A stretch of DNA of 64,000 nucleotides from contig NZ_KE150266.1 of the NCBI RefSeq assembly GCF_000411155.1, positions 310,001 to 374,000 on the forward strand, in the 5' to 3' direction. Below are positions 33,632-42,501 of this stretch, one piece after another. The notes under the pieces are model-generated. The model was not told the DNA's origin. It was given only the letters and a program-made list of their open reading frames with translations, and ran no database searches. This stretch comes from Gleimia europaea ACS-120-V-Col10b (GTDB lineage Bacteria; Actinomycetota; Actinomycetes; Actinomycetales; Actinomycetaceae). Position numbers and translations under genes: made by a program. The stretch's first letter is position 1. Each line of letters opens with the position of its first letter.

Positions 33632-34498
33632 CTATTTTTCTTCGCCTGTGAAACCGGTAGAGATAGCACTCAAAGCAGCAGTCAGCTCGGTGGGAACAAC
33701 CCACACCTTCGAGCCCTGCCCCTTCGACAGCTCCGGGAGCATCTCCAAATACTTGTAGGCAAGCAACTTCGGATCTGCGTCCCCCCGGTGGATAGCTTCA
33801 AACACCTGCTGGATAGCGCGTGATTCGCCCTCCGCCTCAAGGACTCGGGCCTGCGCGAAACCTTCAGCGCGAAGGATCTCGGACTGTTTCTCACCCTCAG
33901 CTTGCAAAATCTGCGACTGGCGCACGCCCTCTGCGGTCAAAATAGCGGCACGCTTGTCGCGCTCCGCGCGAAGCTGCTGTTCCATTGCCTGCTGAATCGA
34001 CGGGGGCGGATCAATCGCCTTCAGCTCCACGCGATTGACGCGAATCCCCCACCTACCGGTTGCCTCATCCAAAACGCCACGCAAACGCGAGTTGATATCG
34101 TCGCGCGACGTGAGCGTCTGTTCAAGATCCAACGAGCCAATCACGTTACGCAAAGTTGTTACCGTGAGTTGCTCAATAGCGGAAATATAGTTCGCGATCT
34201 CATAGGTTGCGCTACGAGGATCGGTTACCTGGTAGTAAATAACCGAATCGATCGAAACTACCACGTTATCTGCAGTAATCACGGGTTGTGGAGGAAACGA
34301 GGTGACCTGTTCACGTAAGTCAACCTGCGAAGCAATACGATCAATAAACGGAACAATCAGGTGCAAACCGGCGTACATTTCCGTGTGAAAACGGCCGAGG
34401 CGCTCAACTACAAGTGCGCGCGACTGGGGAACAATGCGGATTGCCCGCACCACAATCACGACGACCAGCAGTAGCAAAACTATAGCTACATAGGGCAT
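33632..34498 (-). CDS. SPFH/Band 7 (stomatin/QmcA-like) membrane protein
   Basis: A 288-residue protein with one N-terminal membrane anchor (residues about 3-22), a SPFH domain (about 24-190, RIVPQSRALVVERLGRF start) and a long Ala/Glu/Arg coiled-coil (AEGEKQSEILRAEGFAQARVLEAEG repeats). Members form membrane-associated rings or scaffolds and often associate with proteases. It follows nfeD after 16 bp with a good AGGAGG ribosome-binding site; the SPFH/NfeD pairing is widely conserved and supports the assignment. Confidence 0.92.
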   Translation of the reverse strand: MPYVAIVLLLLVVVIVVRAIRIVPQSRALVVERLGRFHTEMYAGLHLIVPFIDRIASQVDLREQVTSFPPQPVITADNVVVSIDSVIYYQVTDPRSATYEIANYISAIEQLTVTTLRNVIGSLDLEQTLTSRDDINSRLRGVLDEATGRWGIRVNRVELKAIDPPPSIQQAMEQQLRAERDKRAAILTAEGVRQSQILQAEGEKQSEILRAEGFAQARVLEAEGESRAIQQVFEAIHRGDADPKLLAYKYLEMLPELSKGQGSKVWVVPTELTAALSAISTGFTGEEK

Positions 34499-34514
34499 GG
34501 GTGCCTCCTAAAAA

Positions 34515-34940
34515 TCAGGACTTTAACGCTACAACGGCAGTAGCACCATCGATTTGGGTGACGATGACACTAGCGCCAATGGGAATCTCCCCGCCGCTCG
34601 TGCGCGCCGACCAGACTTCCCCGTCCAAGCGGATCCTGCCATCATGTTGATTCACAGGTTCTACCACCGTTGCGGTTTGTCCCACCAGAGCACGAACATT
34701 GGTTTGAATATTTGGAGTATGACGCTCCATGAACGACTTCGCCCACGGTCGCACCAACAAAAGCAGAAGGACAGCTACCACACTAAAGGCAACCAGCTGA
34801 CCTACCAGACCAAAACCGGCATATGCAAATAGGCCCGCAGCAACTGCCGCGAACGCCAAATTAATGAAAATTAAATCGACAGTTAGGACCTCGACCACGC
34901 CAAGACCAAGCGCGATAACAAGCCACCAAGCAAGGGTCAT
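34515..34940 (-). CDS. NfeD family membrane protein
   Basis: A 141-residue short NfeD-type protein: two or three hydrophobic helices (about 5-75) followed by a C-terminal OB fold (VRALVGQTATVVEPVNQHDGRIRLDGEVW). It partners the SPFH protein encoded just downstream. The frame includes a TTG two codons upstream, but the ATG at TAAGGA spacing is preferred. Confidence 0.9.
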   Translation of the reverse strand: MTLAWWLVIALGLGVVEVLTVDLIFINLAFAAVAAGLFAYAGFGLVGQLVAFSVVAVLLLLLVRPWAKSFMERHTPNIQTNVRALVGQTATVVEPVNQHDGRIRLDGEVWSARTSGGEIPIGASVIVTQIDGATAVVALKS

Positions 34941-34957
34941 GTGCAATCCTTAACTCT

Positions 34958-35758
34958 CTAGTAGTCTGCCCTGGCACTCCACCGGCCATCAGTCGAAGAT
35001 ACCTTGAGGGGCAACCCGAATGCTGACGATACGACGTCGTCAACCAGAATCTGCGCAATCGGACCGGCTGCAACAATAGAGCCTGCGTTCATTAGCGCCG
35101 CGTGCGTGAAGCATCGGGGAATCTCCTCGACGTGGTGAGTCACTAAGATCATGGCCGGAGCGTTCTTGTCTTTACCGATCTCCTCCAACGCCATAACTAG
35201 CAGCTCGCGAGCCCCAAGATCTAATCCCGCCGTTGGTTCGTCAAGAATCAACACCTCCGGATCCGCCATCAAGGCTCGGCATATCAGTACGCGCTGGCGT
35301 TCGCCCTCTGAAAGAGTACGAAATGTCCGCTGGGCAAGGTAGCCCACTCCCATGATGTGAAGCAAATCTGAAGCGCGGCGCAGATCCTGCTCCTCATATT
35401 CTTCTCGACCACGGACAATCTTGCCGTAAAGCGCGGATAGAAGAAGATCCATGACGGAAAGCTTGGTGCCCACCAAATGTTCTTCCCCGGAGCTTGCCAT
35501 TCCCACGATAGTGCGAAGATCCTTCAAATCCACGCGGCCAAGCTGATAGTCAAGAACCTTAGCGATATGCTGCGAGTCCGCCGAAATGGAGGGGAACACT
35601 CTGCCAGTAAGTAGATTTACAAGCGTCGTCTTTCCCGCCCCGTTGGGGCCCAGGATCACCCAGTTTTCACCGGCATTAACCGTCCACGAAACATCCTTCA
35701 AAATCGGATTATTGTTGCGACGGACTTCGACATTACGCAAATCTACAACGTGTTCCAT
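34958..35758 (-). CDS. Stand-alone ABC ATPase (YlmA/ModF-like)
   Basis: A 266-residue ABC-type ATPase: Walker A GPNGAGKTT, signature LSEGERQR, Walker B VLILDEPTAGLD and the LVTHHVEEIP switch. No permease or binding-protein gene is adjacent; neighbours are NfeD and the glycosyltransferase. Stand-alone members include YlmA and ModF-type proteins, and some act in translation or repair rather than transport. The frame continues 27 codons upstream, but the chosen ATG gives the usual N terminus. Role unknown. Confidence 0.85.
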   Translation of the reverse strand: MEHVVDLRNVEVRRNNNPILKDVSWTVNAGENWVILGPNGAGKTTLVNLLTGRVFPSISADSQHIAKVLDYQLGRVDLKDLRTIVGMASSGEEHLVGTKLSVMDLLLSALYGKIVRGREEYEEQDLRRASDLLHIMGVGYLAQRTFRTLSEGERQRVLICRALMADPEVLILDEPTAGLDLGARELLVMALEEIGKDKNAPAMILVTHHVEEIPRCFTHAALMNAGSIVAAGPIAQILVDDVVSSAFGLPLKVSSTDGRWSARADY

Positions 35759-35847
35759 GAAATAAAGTTTACCTTGCAACTGTTCTGGGCGCGGTATGAG
35801 AATGCCCGGACTGACACGGCTATCAGTCCGGGCGAACAACGTAGAAA

Positions 35848-37074
35848 TTAGCCCTGCAAAATCTTCTGGTAGAGCTCAACAGTGCGCTCACCGATAGTAG
35901 TCCAAGCGAACTGTTCCTCTGCCCGGCGTCTCCCGGCCTGCCCCATTTTTGCAGCCAGTTCCGGGTTCTCCAGTAGCTTTGTGAGTCTTAGCGCCAAATC
36001 GGCGTGGAACTGCTTCGGGTTAAGCGGCGTGCCCGTACCGTCCTGTTTTTGCTCGATCGGCACGAGATAGCCGGTCTCCCCATCGACAATCACATCTGGA
36101 ATGCCACCGGTAGCAGTGCCAACCACCGGGAGGTTCACCGCCATAGCCTCCAGGTTCACAATGCCGAGTGGCTCATATATCGAGGGGGTTACGAAAACTG
36201 TTGCGGCATCGAGAATGGCTACAAGTTCGGCGCGCGGAAGCATGTCAGTAATGAAGAATACTCGGTCACGCTCAGCCCGAAGCTCCTCCACCAGACCAGT
36301 GACCTCGTTCATAATCTCGGGCGTGTCAGGCGCTCCCGCGCACAGCACAATCTGCGCGTCCTTCGGAATATCACGGAGCGCACGAAGCAGGTGGGGAAGC
36401 CCCTTCTGTCTCGTAATTCGACCGACGAACACCACCGTGGGGATAGACGGATCAATTCCGAGTCGGTCAAGCGCTGCACGCGCAGCCGCCTTCTCTTCAT
36501 CCGTCTTTGGCTTTGCCCACTCGTCTAAGTCGATGCCGTTATGGATCACGTGTACTCGGTCCGGATCAATGTTTGGATAGGAGCGCAAAATATCTGCCCG
36601 CATGCCATTGGACACAGCCACGATGCCATCGGCGGCCTCGTACGCGGTCTTTTCCGCCCATGACGACAGGCTGTATCCGCCGCCCAGTTGCTCCGCCTTC
36701 CACGGACGAAGTGGTTCGAGAGAGTGCGCCGAAATTACGTGTGGGACATCGTGCAGGAGCTTGCCGAGGTGTCCGCCTAGATTCGCGTACCACGTATGCG
36801 AATGCACCAGATCCGTGCCCTCAATGCCACTGGCCATCAAAAGATCAACGCCAAACGTTCGAAGCGCGCTGTTCGCCCCCTCTAGCTCGGGAAGGTAGCT
36901 GTAGCCGGTAACGCCGTCTTCACCGCCGGGCGCACCGGGGGTACGCGGACCATCAAACGTGTGCACCCGAAGATCCACCATGGGTCTTAACACTCGAGCT
37001 AGCTCATTCACGTGCACACCAGCGCCACCATAAATATTTGGTGGATACTCACGGGTAAGTAAATCAACGCGCAT
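35848..37074 (-). CDS. glgM: Glycogen synthase / maltose-1-phosphate synthase (GT4, GlgM-like)
   Basis: A 408-residue retaining glycosyltransferase of the GT4 type. N-terminal REYPPNIYGGAGVHV, the middle HNGID and VGRITRQKGL motifs and the C-terminal EPLGIVNLEAMA donor-site segment (Glu-x7-Glu) are intact. Actinobacterial proteins of this kind, encoded next to glgC, were named glycogen synthase but use ADP-glucose with glucose-1-phosphate to make maltose-1-phosphate (GlgM). Gene context, divergent from glgC with 108 bp between, supports this. Start ATG with AGGGGA eight bases upstream; the alternative ATG three codons earlier lies on the ribosome-binding site. Confidence 0.9.
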   Translation of the reverse strand: MRVDLLTREYPPNIYGGAGVHVNELARVLRPMVDLRVHTFDGPRTPGAPGGEDGVTGYSYLPELEGANSALRTFGVDLLMASGIEGTDLVHSHTWYANLGGHLGKLLHDVPHVISAHSLEPLRPWKAEQLGGGYSLSSWAEKTAYEAADGIVAVSNGMRADILRSYPNIDPDRVHVIHNGIDLDEWAKPKTDEEKAAARAALDRLGIDPSIPTVVFVGRITRQKGLPHLLRALRDIPKDAQIVLCAGAPDTPEIMNEVTGLVEELRAERDRVFFITDMLPRAELVAILDAATVFVTPSIYEPLGIVNLEAMAVNLPVVGTATGGIPDVIVDGETGYLVPIEQKQDGTGTPLNPKQFHADLALRLTKLLENPELAAKMGQAGRRRAEEQFAWTTIGERTVELYQKILQG

Positions 37075-37170
37075 ATTAACCATCCCCTAGATCTAACGAA
37101 ACAAGTCAACAATGATCGCCAACTCCAGAATATCGAAGCGAATGTGCTGACGAGAGTGGTTCGTCACAGA

Positions 37171-37176
37171 TACTCT
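37171..37176 (+). promoter_or_regulatory. -10 hexamer of glgC
   Basis: TACTCT, exactly 6 bases, then ATG at 37183. A CTGACG at 37147-37152 could be the -35. No ribosome-binding site; transcription would begin at the ATG. Confidence 0.5.
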
Positions 37177-37182
37177 TAAGAC

Positions 37183-38421
37183 ATGGCTAAACACGTACTT
37201 GCAATTGTTCTTGCTGGCGGCGCAGGCAGCAGGCTACGCCCCCTCACCGACGACCGCGCTAAGCCGGCCGTACCATTTGGTGGACACTTCCGCCTCATTG
37301 ACTTCGCACTGTCGAATATCGTGAATTCTGGTTACTTACGGATCGTGGTTCTCACGCAGTACAAGTCTCACTCATTGGACCGTCACATCACCAAGACGTG
37401 GCGTATGTCCACCCTTCTTGGCAACTACGTGGCACCGGTTCCCGCTCAGCAGCGTCGTGGTGAGCACTGGTACCAGGGCTCGGCAGACGCCATCTATCAG
37501 TCGCTCAACACCATAGAAGATGAGCGCCCCGATTACGTGGTGATCGTTGGGGCGGACAACATTTACCGCATGGACTTTTCGCAGATGGTGGATCACCATA
37601 TTGCCTCGGGCTTGCCATGCACCGTTGCAGGTATTCGCCAGCCGCTCGAGCTGTCCTCCTCTTTCGGTGTCATCAAGGCCGAAAATGGTCGCGTGTCCGA
37701 GTTCCTGGAAAAGCCTGAGACCACCGAGGGTCTGCCGGATGACCCGAACAGCTTCCTCGCCTCCATGGGTAACTACGTGTTCACCACCGAAGCACTTGAG
37801 AAGGCCCTGCGCGAGGACGCGCAGAACCCCGACTCGAACCATGATATGGGCGGTGACCTCGTCCCCTGGTTTGTTCAAAACGGTGGTTGCGGCGTTTACG
37901 ACTTCATCGACAATGTGGTTCCCGGATCCACAGAGCGTGACGCGGACTACTGGCGTGACGTTGGTACTCTCGACGCGTTCTACGACGCGAACATGGACCT
38001 GATCTCAGTTCATCCGATTTTCAACCTGTACAACCTCGATTGGCCAACGCTGACGCAAATCCCGGGCCACCTTCCCCCGGCGAAATTCGTGTACTCCGAA
38101 ACCAGCCGCCTCGGCCACGCCCTCGACTCGTTTATCTCCCCCGGCGTGATCATCTCGGGCGGCGAGGTAGTTCACTCGATTCTCTCCCCCGGCGTGTACG
38201 TCCACTCTTGGGCGAGGATCCTTGACTCTGTGGTTATGGACGGGTGTCGTATTGGTCGCAACGCTATCGTTTCAAAAGCCATCTTGGATAAGAACGTGAT
38301 CGTTGAAGACGGCGCTGAAGTGGGCGTTGACCTGGACTACGATCGCGAGCGAGGCCTGACGGTTACAGAGTCTGGCATCACCGTGGTGCCGAAGGGTTAT
38401 GTGATCAAGAAGAGAGCGTAA
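37183..38421 (+). CDS. glgC: Glucose-1-phosphate adenylyltransferase
   Basis: A 412-residue ADP-glucose pyrophosphorylase: makes ADP-glucose from ATP and glucose-1-phosphate, the committed step of alpha-glucan synthesis. Nucleotide site [20 protein letters not shown] near residues 12-31, [10 protein letters not shown], and the FLEKP segment are present, plus a left-handed beta-helix at the C terminus ([14 protein letters not shown]). The enzyme supplies the donor used by the divergent GlgM-like transferase. A bidirectional terminator follows. Confidence 0.96.
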   Translation: MAKHVLAIVLAGGAGSRLRPLTDDRAKPAVPFGGHFRLIDFALSNIVNSGYLRIVVLTQYKSHSLDRHITKTWRMSTLLGNYVAPVPAQQRRGEHWYQGSADAIYQSLNTIEDERPDYVVIVGADNIYRMDFSQMVDHHIASGLPCTVAGIRQPLELSSSFGVIKAENGRVSEFLEKPETTEGLPDDPNSFLASMGNYVFTTEALEKALREDAQNPDSNHDMGGDLVPWFVQNGGCGVYDFIDNVVPGSTERDADYWRDVGTLDAFYDANMDLISVHPIFNLYNLDWPTLTQIPGHLPPAKFVYSETSRLGHALDSFISPGVIISGGEVVHSILSPGVYVHSWARILDSVVMDGCRIGRNAIVSKAILDKNVIVEDGAEVGVDLDYDRERGLTVTESGITVVPKGYVIKKRA

Positions 38422-38425
38422 GCGT

Positions 38426-38462
38426 AAAAGTGGTGGAGAGTAGCTCGCTCTCCACCACTTTT
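38426..38462. terminator. Bidirectional terminator after glgC
   Basis: A 15-bp perfect stem with an A-run on one side and a T-run on the other, AAAAGTGGTGGAGAG with CTCTCCACCACTTTT, serves glgC and the convergent DUF3040 gene. Confidence 0.92.
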
Positions 38463-38534
38463 GTGTCTTTACATGTCAGCTGCATGCGAAGTTAAGGCCG
38501 CGCCTGCGCGAATTTAACTACTAGGTAAGTCTGG

Positions 38535-38918
38535 TCAGTTTTTGCGCTGATCCCATTTTTGTTGCTGGCGTGTCATGAAATCTGACTTTGATTTCACGGA
38601 CTTCCCCTGCGAGGTTCCACCTTGCTCCGTAGGAACGGCGATCATGAGCACACCCACAAGCATGAGTGCAAAACCTGCAACACCCAGCAAGACAGCAAGC
38701 CAAGTAGGACCAACTGAGATGCCCACCAGGGGAAGGATCAAACCCACCACGGCTATGACAATGCCCGTAGCAACGCGACGCGGAGAATACGATTTGTGTT
38801 CTCGAATAGCCTTGGGCGCAGGCTGCGAAGACATGGTCGATGCAAGATCTGGATCCTGGATGCGAAGTTCGCGTTCCATCTGTTCAAGAATCTGACGCTC
38901 TTGGTCTGAAAGTGCCAT
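38535..38918 (-). CDS. DUF3040 membrane protein
   Basis: A 127-residue actinobacterial DUF3040 protein: the N terminus MALSDQERQILEQME is the family hallmark, followed by a hydrophilic stretch and two adjacent membrane helices (about 50-70 and 72-92), then a Lys-rich tail (SKSDFMTRQQQKWDQRK). Function unknown; the family is small and membrane-associated, often close to mraZ or dinB in actinobacteria. The GGAGGTG ribosome-binding site is strong. Confidence 0.9.
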   Translation of the reverse strand: MALSDQERQILEQMERELRIQDPDLASTMSSQPAPKAIREHKSYSPRRVATGIVIAVVGLILPLVGISVGPTWLAVLLGVAGFALMLVGVLMIAVPTEQGGTSQGKSVKSKSDFMTRQQQKWDQRKN

Positions 38919-39022
38919 TTTTCACCTCCGTGTCATCGCTGTAAACGATCAACTCTGATTGTCTAGTCCAATACTAAAGTGTGCCCGCAGCATTTACTAA
39001 CTGAAGTTGGTTACAACGCGGT

Positions 39023-40276
39023 TTAGGGAGCACTTCCAGCGCTATTCGCATCCTTTTCGCGAGGGCGTTTTGCAATCAAGGTGGCGGGACGCAACGCATC
39101 GATTCCGAACTTCTCTTTAACCGCATCCATGGTTCGCTCAGCAGATCTCGCCCTGCCATCGTCGTCTAGTGTGACCGCGACTCCCTGTGTACGTTCCTGC
39201 AGGTTCTCGGTGCGCACACCGATGAGGCGAACCCCATCACTTGGCACCCCGTAAGCGCGAAACAGGTTGTGCGCTGCCTTCGCAATCTCCATGCCCACAT
39301 CGGTTGGACTCGTTAAAGTTTGAGACCGTGAAACCGTGTGGAAATCAGCCGCGCGCACTTTGATAGCTACTGTCCACGCAACCATTTTTGCCGCCCGCAG
39401 GCGCCTGGCATTGTCATGAGATTGTTCCAGGAGTACCTGCTCCAAAATATTCGGATCGAAAATGTCTTCGCCAAACGTCGTTTCTGTACCAATCGACTTT
39501 TCTAGCCGCTGCACTTTCACTTTGCGCGGGTCGATTCCCCACGCGAGGTCATGCAAACGCCGCGAAGACGCTACGCCAAGTAGTTTATCCAAACGAGTCA
39601 GTGAGTAATGTGCCAAGTCGGCCACCGTTTCTATACCGTTTACAGAAAGGACTTGCTGCGTGCGCCCTCCCACACCCCACAGGGCGCCAACAGGAAGCTC
39701 TTGCAAAAAATCAACCGTTCGCTCCTGCGGAATAAGTAGGACGCCATCCGGCTTGGCGTGGCTGGAAGCGATCTTTGCCACCGATTTAACACTAGAAATA
39801 CCGATAGAGGCCACCAAGCCAACCTCACCGCGCACGCGCTCACGGATAAGTTGCGCAATTTTAGTTGGACTACCTAAACGTCGGATGGAACCCGAGACAT
39901 CCAAGAACGCCTCATCAATACTAATCTGCTCCACAGCCGGCGTGACTGAGCGCAGGATCTCCATCACCCGAGACGAATACTGCGAATACACCTCCCTGCG
40001 GCCTGGCACCACAACTGCACCCGGAGCTCTGCGGCGTGCCTGCGACATCGGCATCCCCGCGTGCACTCCGAGGGCGCGCACATCATACGTTGCAGAAGTC
40101 ACCACGCCGCGGTTACCTCGCCCTCCTACAATCAGCGGCTTGCCACGCAAACTGGGATCTTCTAAAACCTCCACGAGCGCGAAAAAGGAATCCATATCGA
40201 CGTGCAAGATATTGCAACCCGTATCGTCACTACCCCAGTCCCGCTTCGCAGCGGCGGAACGTGGCGCCTTCGACAT
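39023..40276 (-). CDS. dinB: DNA polymerase IV (DinB)
   Basis: A 417-residue Y-family translesion polymerase. The catalytic DMDSFFA and SIDEAFLD motifs are intact, unlike ImuB here, so it should be active; a TVADLAHYSLTRLDKLLG thumb and the little-finger domain follow. A pentapeptide clamp motif is not obvious at the C terminus (KRPREKDANSAGSAP), which is Lys/Arg-rich. A good GGGAGGG ribosome-binding site precedes the ATG. No LexA box is seen upstream, so it is probably not SOS-controlled. It is divergent from the spermidine-synthase-like gene. Confidence 0.95.
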   Translation of the reverse strand: MSKAPRSAAAKRDWGSDDTGCNILHVDMDSFFALVEVLEDPSLRGKPLIVGGRGNRGVVTSATYDVRALGVHAGMPMSQARRRAPGAVVVPGRREVYSQYSSRVMEILRSVTPAVEQISIDEAFLDVSGSIRRLGSPTKIAQLIRERVRGEVGLVASIGISSVKSVAKIASSHAKPDGVLLIPQERTVDFLQELPVGALWGVGGRTQQVLSVNGIETVADLAHYSLTRLDKLLGVASSRRLHDLAWGIDPRKVKVQRLEKSIGTETTFGEDIFDPNILEQVLLEQSHDNARRLRAAKMVAWTVAIKVRAADFHTVSRSQTLTSPTDVGMEIAKAAHNLFRAYGVPSDGVRLIGVRTENLQERTQGVAVTLDDDGRARSAERTMDAVKEKFGIDALRPATLIAKRPREKDANSAGSAP

Positions 40277-40296
40277 GGCCCTCCCTCAAAATGTTG

Positions 40297-40302
40297 TAAC
40301 GT
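40297..40302 (+). promoter_or_regulatory. -10 hexamer of the spermidine-synthase-like gene
   Basis: TAACGT, 7 bases, then ATG at 40310, without a ribosome-binding site. Confidence 0.4.
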
Positions 40303-40309
40303 CTACAGC

Positions 40310-41158
40310 ATGGCGAAAAAACACGGTGTTCAAAACCATGAGACCGACAAGCTCACCCTCAAAAACGGACTGACTTTCGATGCCGGCGGCACTGAAGTTG
40401 AAATCGTTGTAGACCAACAACTCGCAACCGTTTACCTGGACACCTACGAATCTTCTTCTATCAACCTACTTGATCCAACGCTGCTTGAATTCGAATACAT
40501 GCAGCAAATCACCGCTGCCATTGACGCGTTCGTGCCGGGTCGCCCCCTCGAAGCCCTTCACCTGGGCGGAGCCGCCTGCGCTCTTCCCCTCGCCTGGCAT
40601 CATCTTCGACCCGGCTCAAAACAAACCGTGGTAGAGCTCAACGGGCAGCTATCCGCCGCCATGCGCGAACTTTTTGACCTGCCGCGCGCCCCATACCTCA
40701 AGATTCGCGAGGGCGAAGCCTGGCAAGAGCTACAAGCTATGCGCTCCTCCCGCTTCGACGTCATCGTGCGAGACGTGTTCGTCGGCGCGCACACCCCCAG
40801 GCCGCTACGCACCCTGGAGTTCTACCAAAAAGCATACGAGGTGCTCCGGCCTGGCAGACTCCTTCTCGTAAACTGCGTGCACGGGGGCGGCGGCGATGAC
40901 GCGCGCAACGACCTATCGGCAGTGCTCGCTGTTTTCGACCACGTCTGCACCATCGCGGAAGGACGGATCTTTACCGGGGGCAGACACGGCAACGTAGTTA
41001 TCGTTGCCTACAAGCCCGCCGACGCGGGCGAGGACGTGGCCGCAAAATGGAACGAACTGCAACGCCTCATCCGGCGCCTTCCCCTCACCCCGCGCTACTT
41101 CAGCAAGAAAGACAGTGCGTACTGGGCTCGCCACGCGCCACCACTTGAGTTGCGGTAG
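40310..41158 (+). CDS. Spermidine-synthase-like protein
   Basis: A 282-residue protein with a Rossmann methyltransferase-like fold of the spermidine synthase family: LGGAACALPLAWHHLRPG glycine-rich loop, VVELNGQLSAAMRELFDL, and VIVRDVFVGAHTPRPL. The family GGGDG motif is replaced (GGAACALP), and such actinobacterial proteins are often annotated as spermidine synthase-like or fused methyltransferase without proven polyamine activity. The frame runs upstream over dinB, but the first ATG after the -10 is the sensible start. Substrate unknown. Confidence 0.78.
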   Translation: MAKKHGVQNHETDKLTLKNGLTFDAGGTEVEIVVDQQLATVYLDTYESSSINLLDPTLLEFEYMQQITAAIDAFVPGRPLEALHLGGAACALPLAWHHLRPGSKQTVVELNGQLSAAMRELFDLPRAPYLKIREGEAWQELQAMRSSRFDVIVRDVFVGAHTPRPLRTLEFYQKAYEVLRPGRLLLVNCVHGGGGDDARNDLSAVLAVFDHVCTIAEGRIFTGGRHGNVVIVAYKPADAGEDVAAKWNELQRLIRRLPLTPRYFSKKDSAYWARHAPPLELR

Positions 41159-41228
41159 AGCTCGGCAGCCCTACCGCAACGATTTGGATTGAGACTTTGC
41201 GTTTCGTAACAAAGCCAGATTCTCCCGA

Positions 41229-42260
41229 CTACGCCTCTTTCTCCCACGGTTTTGCAGCGCGATGTCGCGGCTTTGGTATCGACGGGTCTTCCTCCACCTG
41301 CGCCGGAGCATCAACGTTTTCTGTGCGCGCCAAGAACTGTTCGATCGTGGCTGCCAACGCATCCGCATCAACCACCTGATCCGAGTCTGTAACGGATTCG
41401 CCAGAACCAAACACGAAATCAGCCGGCGTGGGGAAACTGCCGATCTTCTTCACCGAGTCGTCAATCTCCTCGTCAAAATGCTGTTCCAGCTGACCAACCA
41501 GACCCACGACCTCTTCGTTCTCCACGACGAGATTGGCGAGCTGATCAGTCACGATCTGGGCACTAGCCTCGATGTTGCCAGTAGGTAGCGTGAGACCAAA
41601 CACTGACGACATGCGCTCCAGCAAAGCTAGTGAAGCCTGCGGATACTCCATGTTCGCCATGTAGTAAGGCACAGCTGCGAGGAATGACACGCCCTCTATC
41701 CCCTGCTGGGACAAAGAATGCTGTAAGAACGTGTTCGCCGAGGAGGGGAACTGAACCGGCCCGCCCGCAAGCTTGGGCTGTCCCCCAACCAAATCCGCAT
41801 CCGTAGACTGCAGGTGCACCATAGTTGGGCGAGTGTGCGGCACCGCAGCGGGCATACCGGTCAGCGAAACCAGAACCTCCACGCCGGCTTCGCGAGCAAA
41901 CTCAGCTACCTCATTGGCAAACGCCTGCCACTTCGTGTCCGGCTCTGGGCCGTGCAACAACAAAATGGGCGTCCCCTTATCATCTTGCACAAGATCAATA
42001 GCAATCTGGGGCACGTCAACGCCAGCAACATGCCAGTTGTCGATTGTTACCATCGGACGGCTAGAGCGGTAATCCAGCAAACTGTCCGCGTCAAATGTGG
42101 CAACGCGCGTAACTGGCAAAGACGCAAGCATCTGGGACACCACCAGGCCACCAGCATCCCCCGCATCCGTTGCCCCAACAAGGTGGCTGAGCAAAATCGG
42201 AGCATGGAAATTTGCATCCGGTTCAAAATTCAGTAGCTTAAAATCCTTATCTTCCAACAT
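41229..42260 (-). CDS. PAC2 family protein
   Basis: A 343-residue actinobacterial member of the PAC2 (proteasome-assembly chaperone-like) family. VATFDADSLLDYRSSRP, ILLLHGPEPDTKWQAF, GMPAAVPHTRP and the AVPYYMANMEYPQASLALL segment define the fold. The C-terminal 50 residues are variable, Glu-rich and basic at the very end. The start ATG has a GGAGGAGGG ribosome-binding site; the frame extends further but the upstream codons are unlikely. Function unknown; some relatives bind proteasome or cell-wall synthesis partners. Confidence 0.88.
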   Translation of the reverse strand: MLEDKDFKLLNFEPDANFHAPILLSHLVGATDAGDAGGLVVSQMLASLPVTRVATFDADSLLDYRSSRPMVTIDNWHVAGVDVPQIAIDLVQDDKGTPILLLHGPEPDTKWQAFANEVAEFAREAGVEVLVSLTGMPAAVPHTRPTMVHLQSTDADLVGGQPKLAGGPVQFPSSANTFLQHSLSQQGIEGVSFLAAVPYYMANMEYPQASLALLERMSSVFGLTLPTGNIEASAQIVTDQLANLVVENEEVVGLVGQLEQHFDEEIDDSVKKIGSFPTPADFVFGSGESVTDSDQVVDADALAATIEQFLARTENVDAPAQVEEDPSIPKPRHRAAKPWEKEA

Positions 42261-42501
42261 TTGCCCTCCTCCCTTTTTGGCGACCTCTAAAACCAAGCCT
42301 AGCAACTGCTACCAAAATTCGTTTCCTCAAACTAGTAACGCGTTTCGCACACGGATATTCCCTCGCGACTGACACACCAGTTCAGCTATTCGCGTAAATG
42401 CTGAACCATCCGAGTCCACTACCGCGAACCGAGTCGAAAATAGCGGCAAATTGAGCGATAATTGTCAAACGCCCAAATCAGCACCAGGTAAGGAACACCC
42501 G

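Noticed and set aside
40277..40309. LexA box for dinB
   Set aside because: Read both strands between dinB and the divergent gene; no CGAAC-N4-GTTCG or near match.
42261..42501. Possible rifamycin-associated element upstream of the HelR-like gene
   Set aside because: No long inverted repeat is visible in the region; I could not scan with a matrix.
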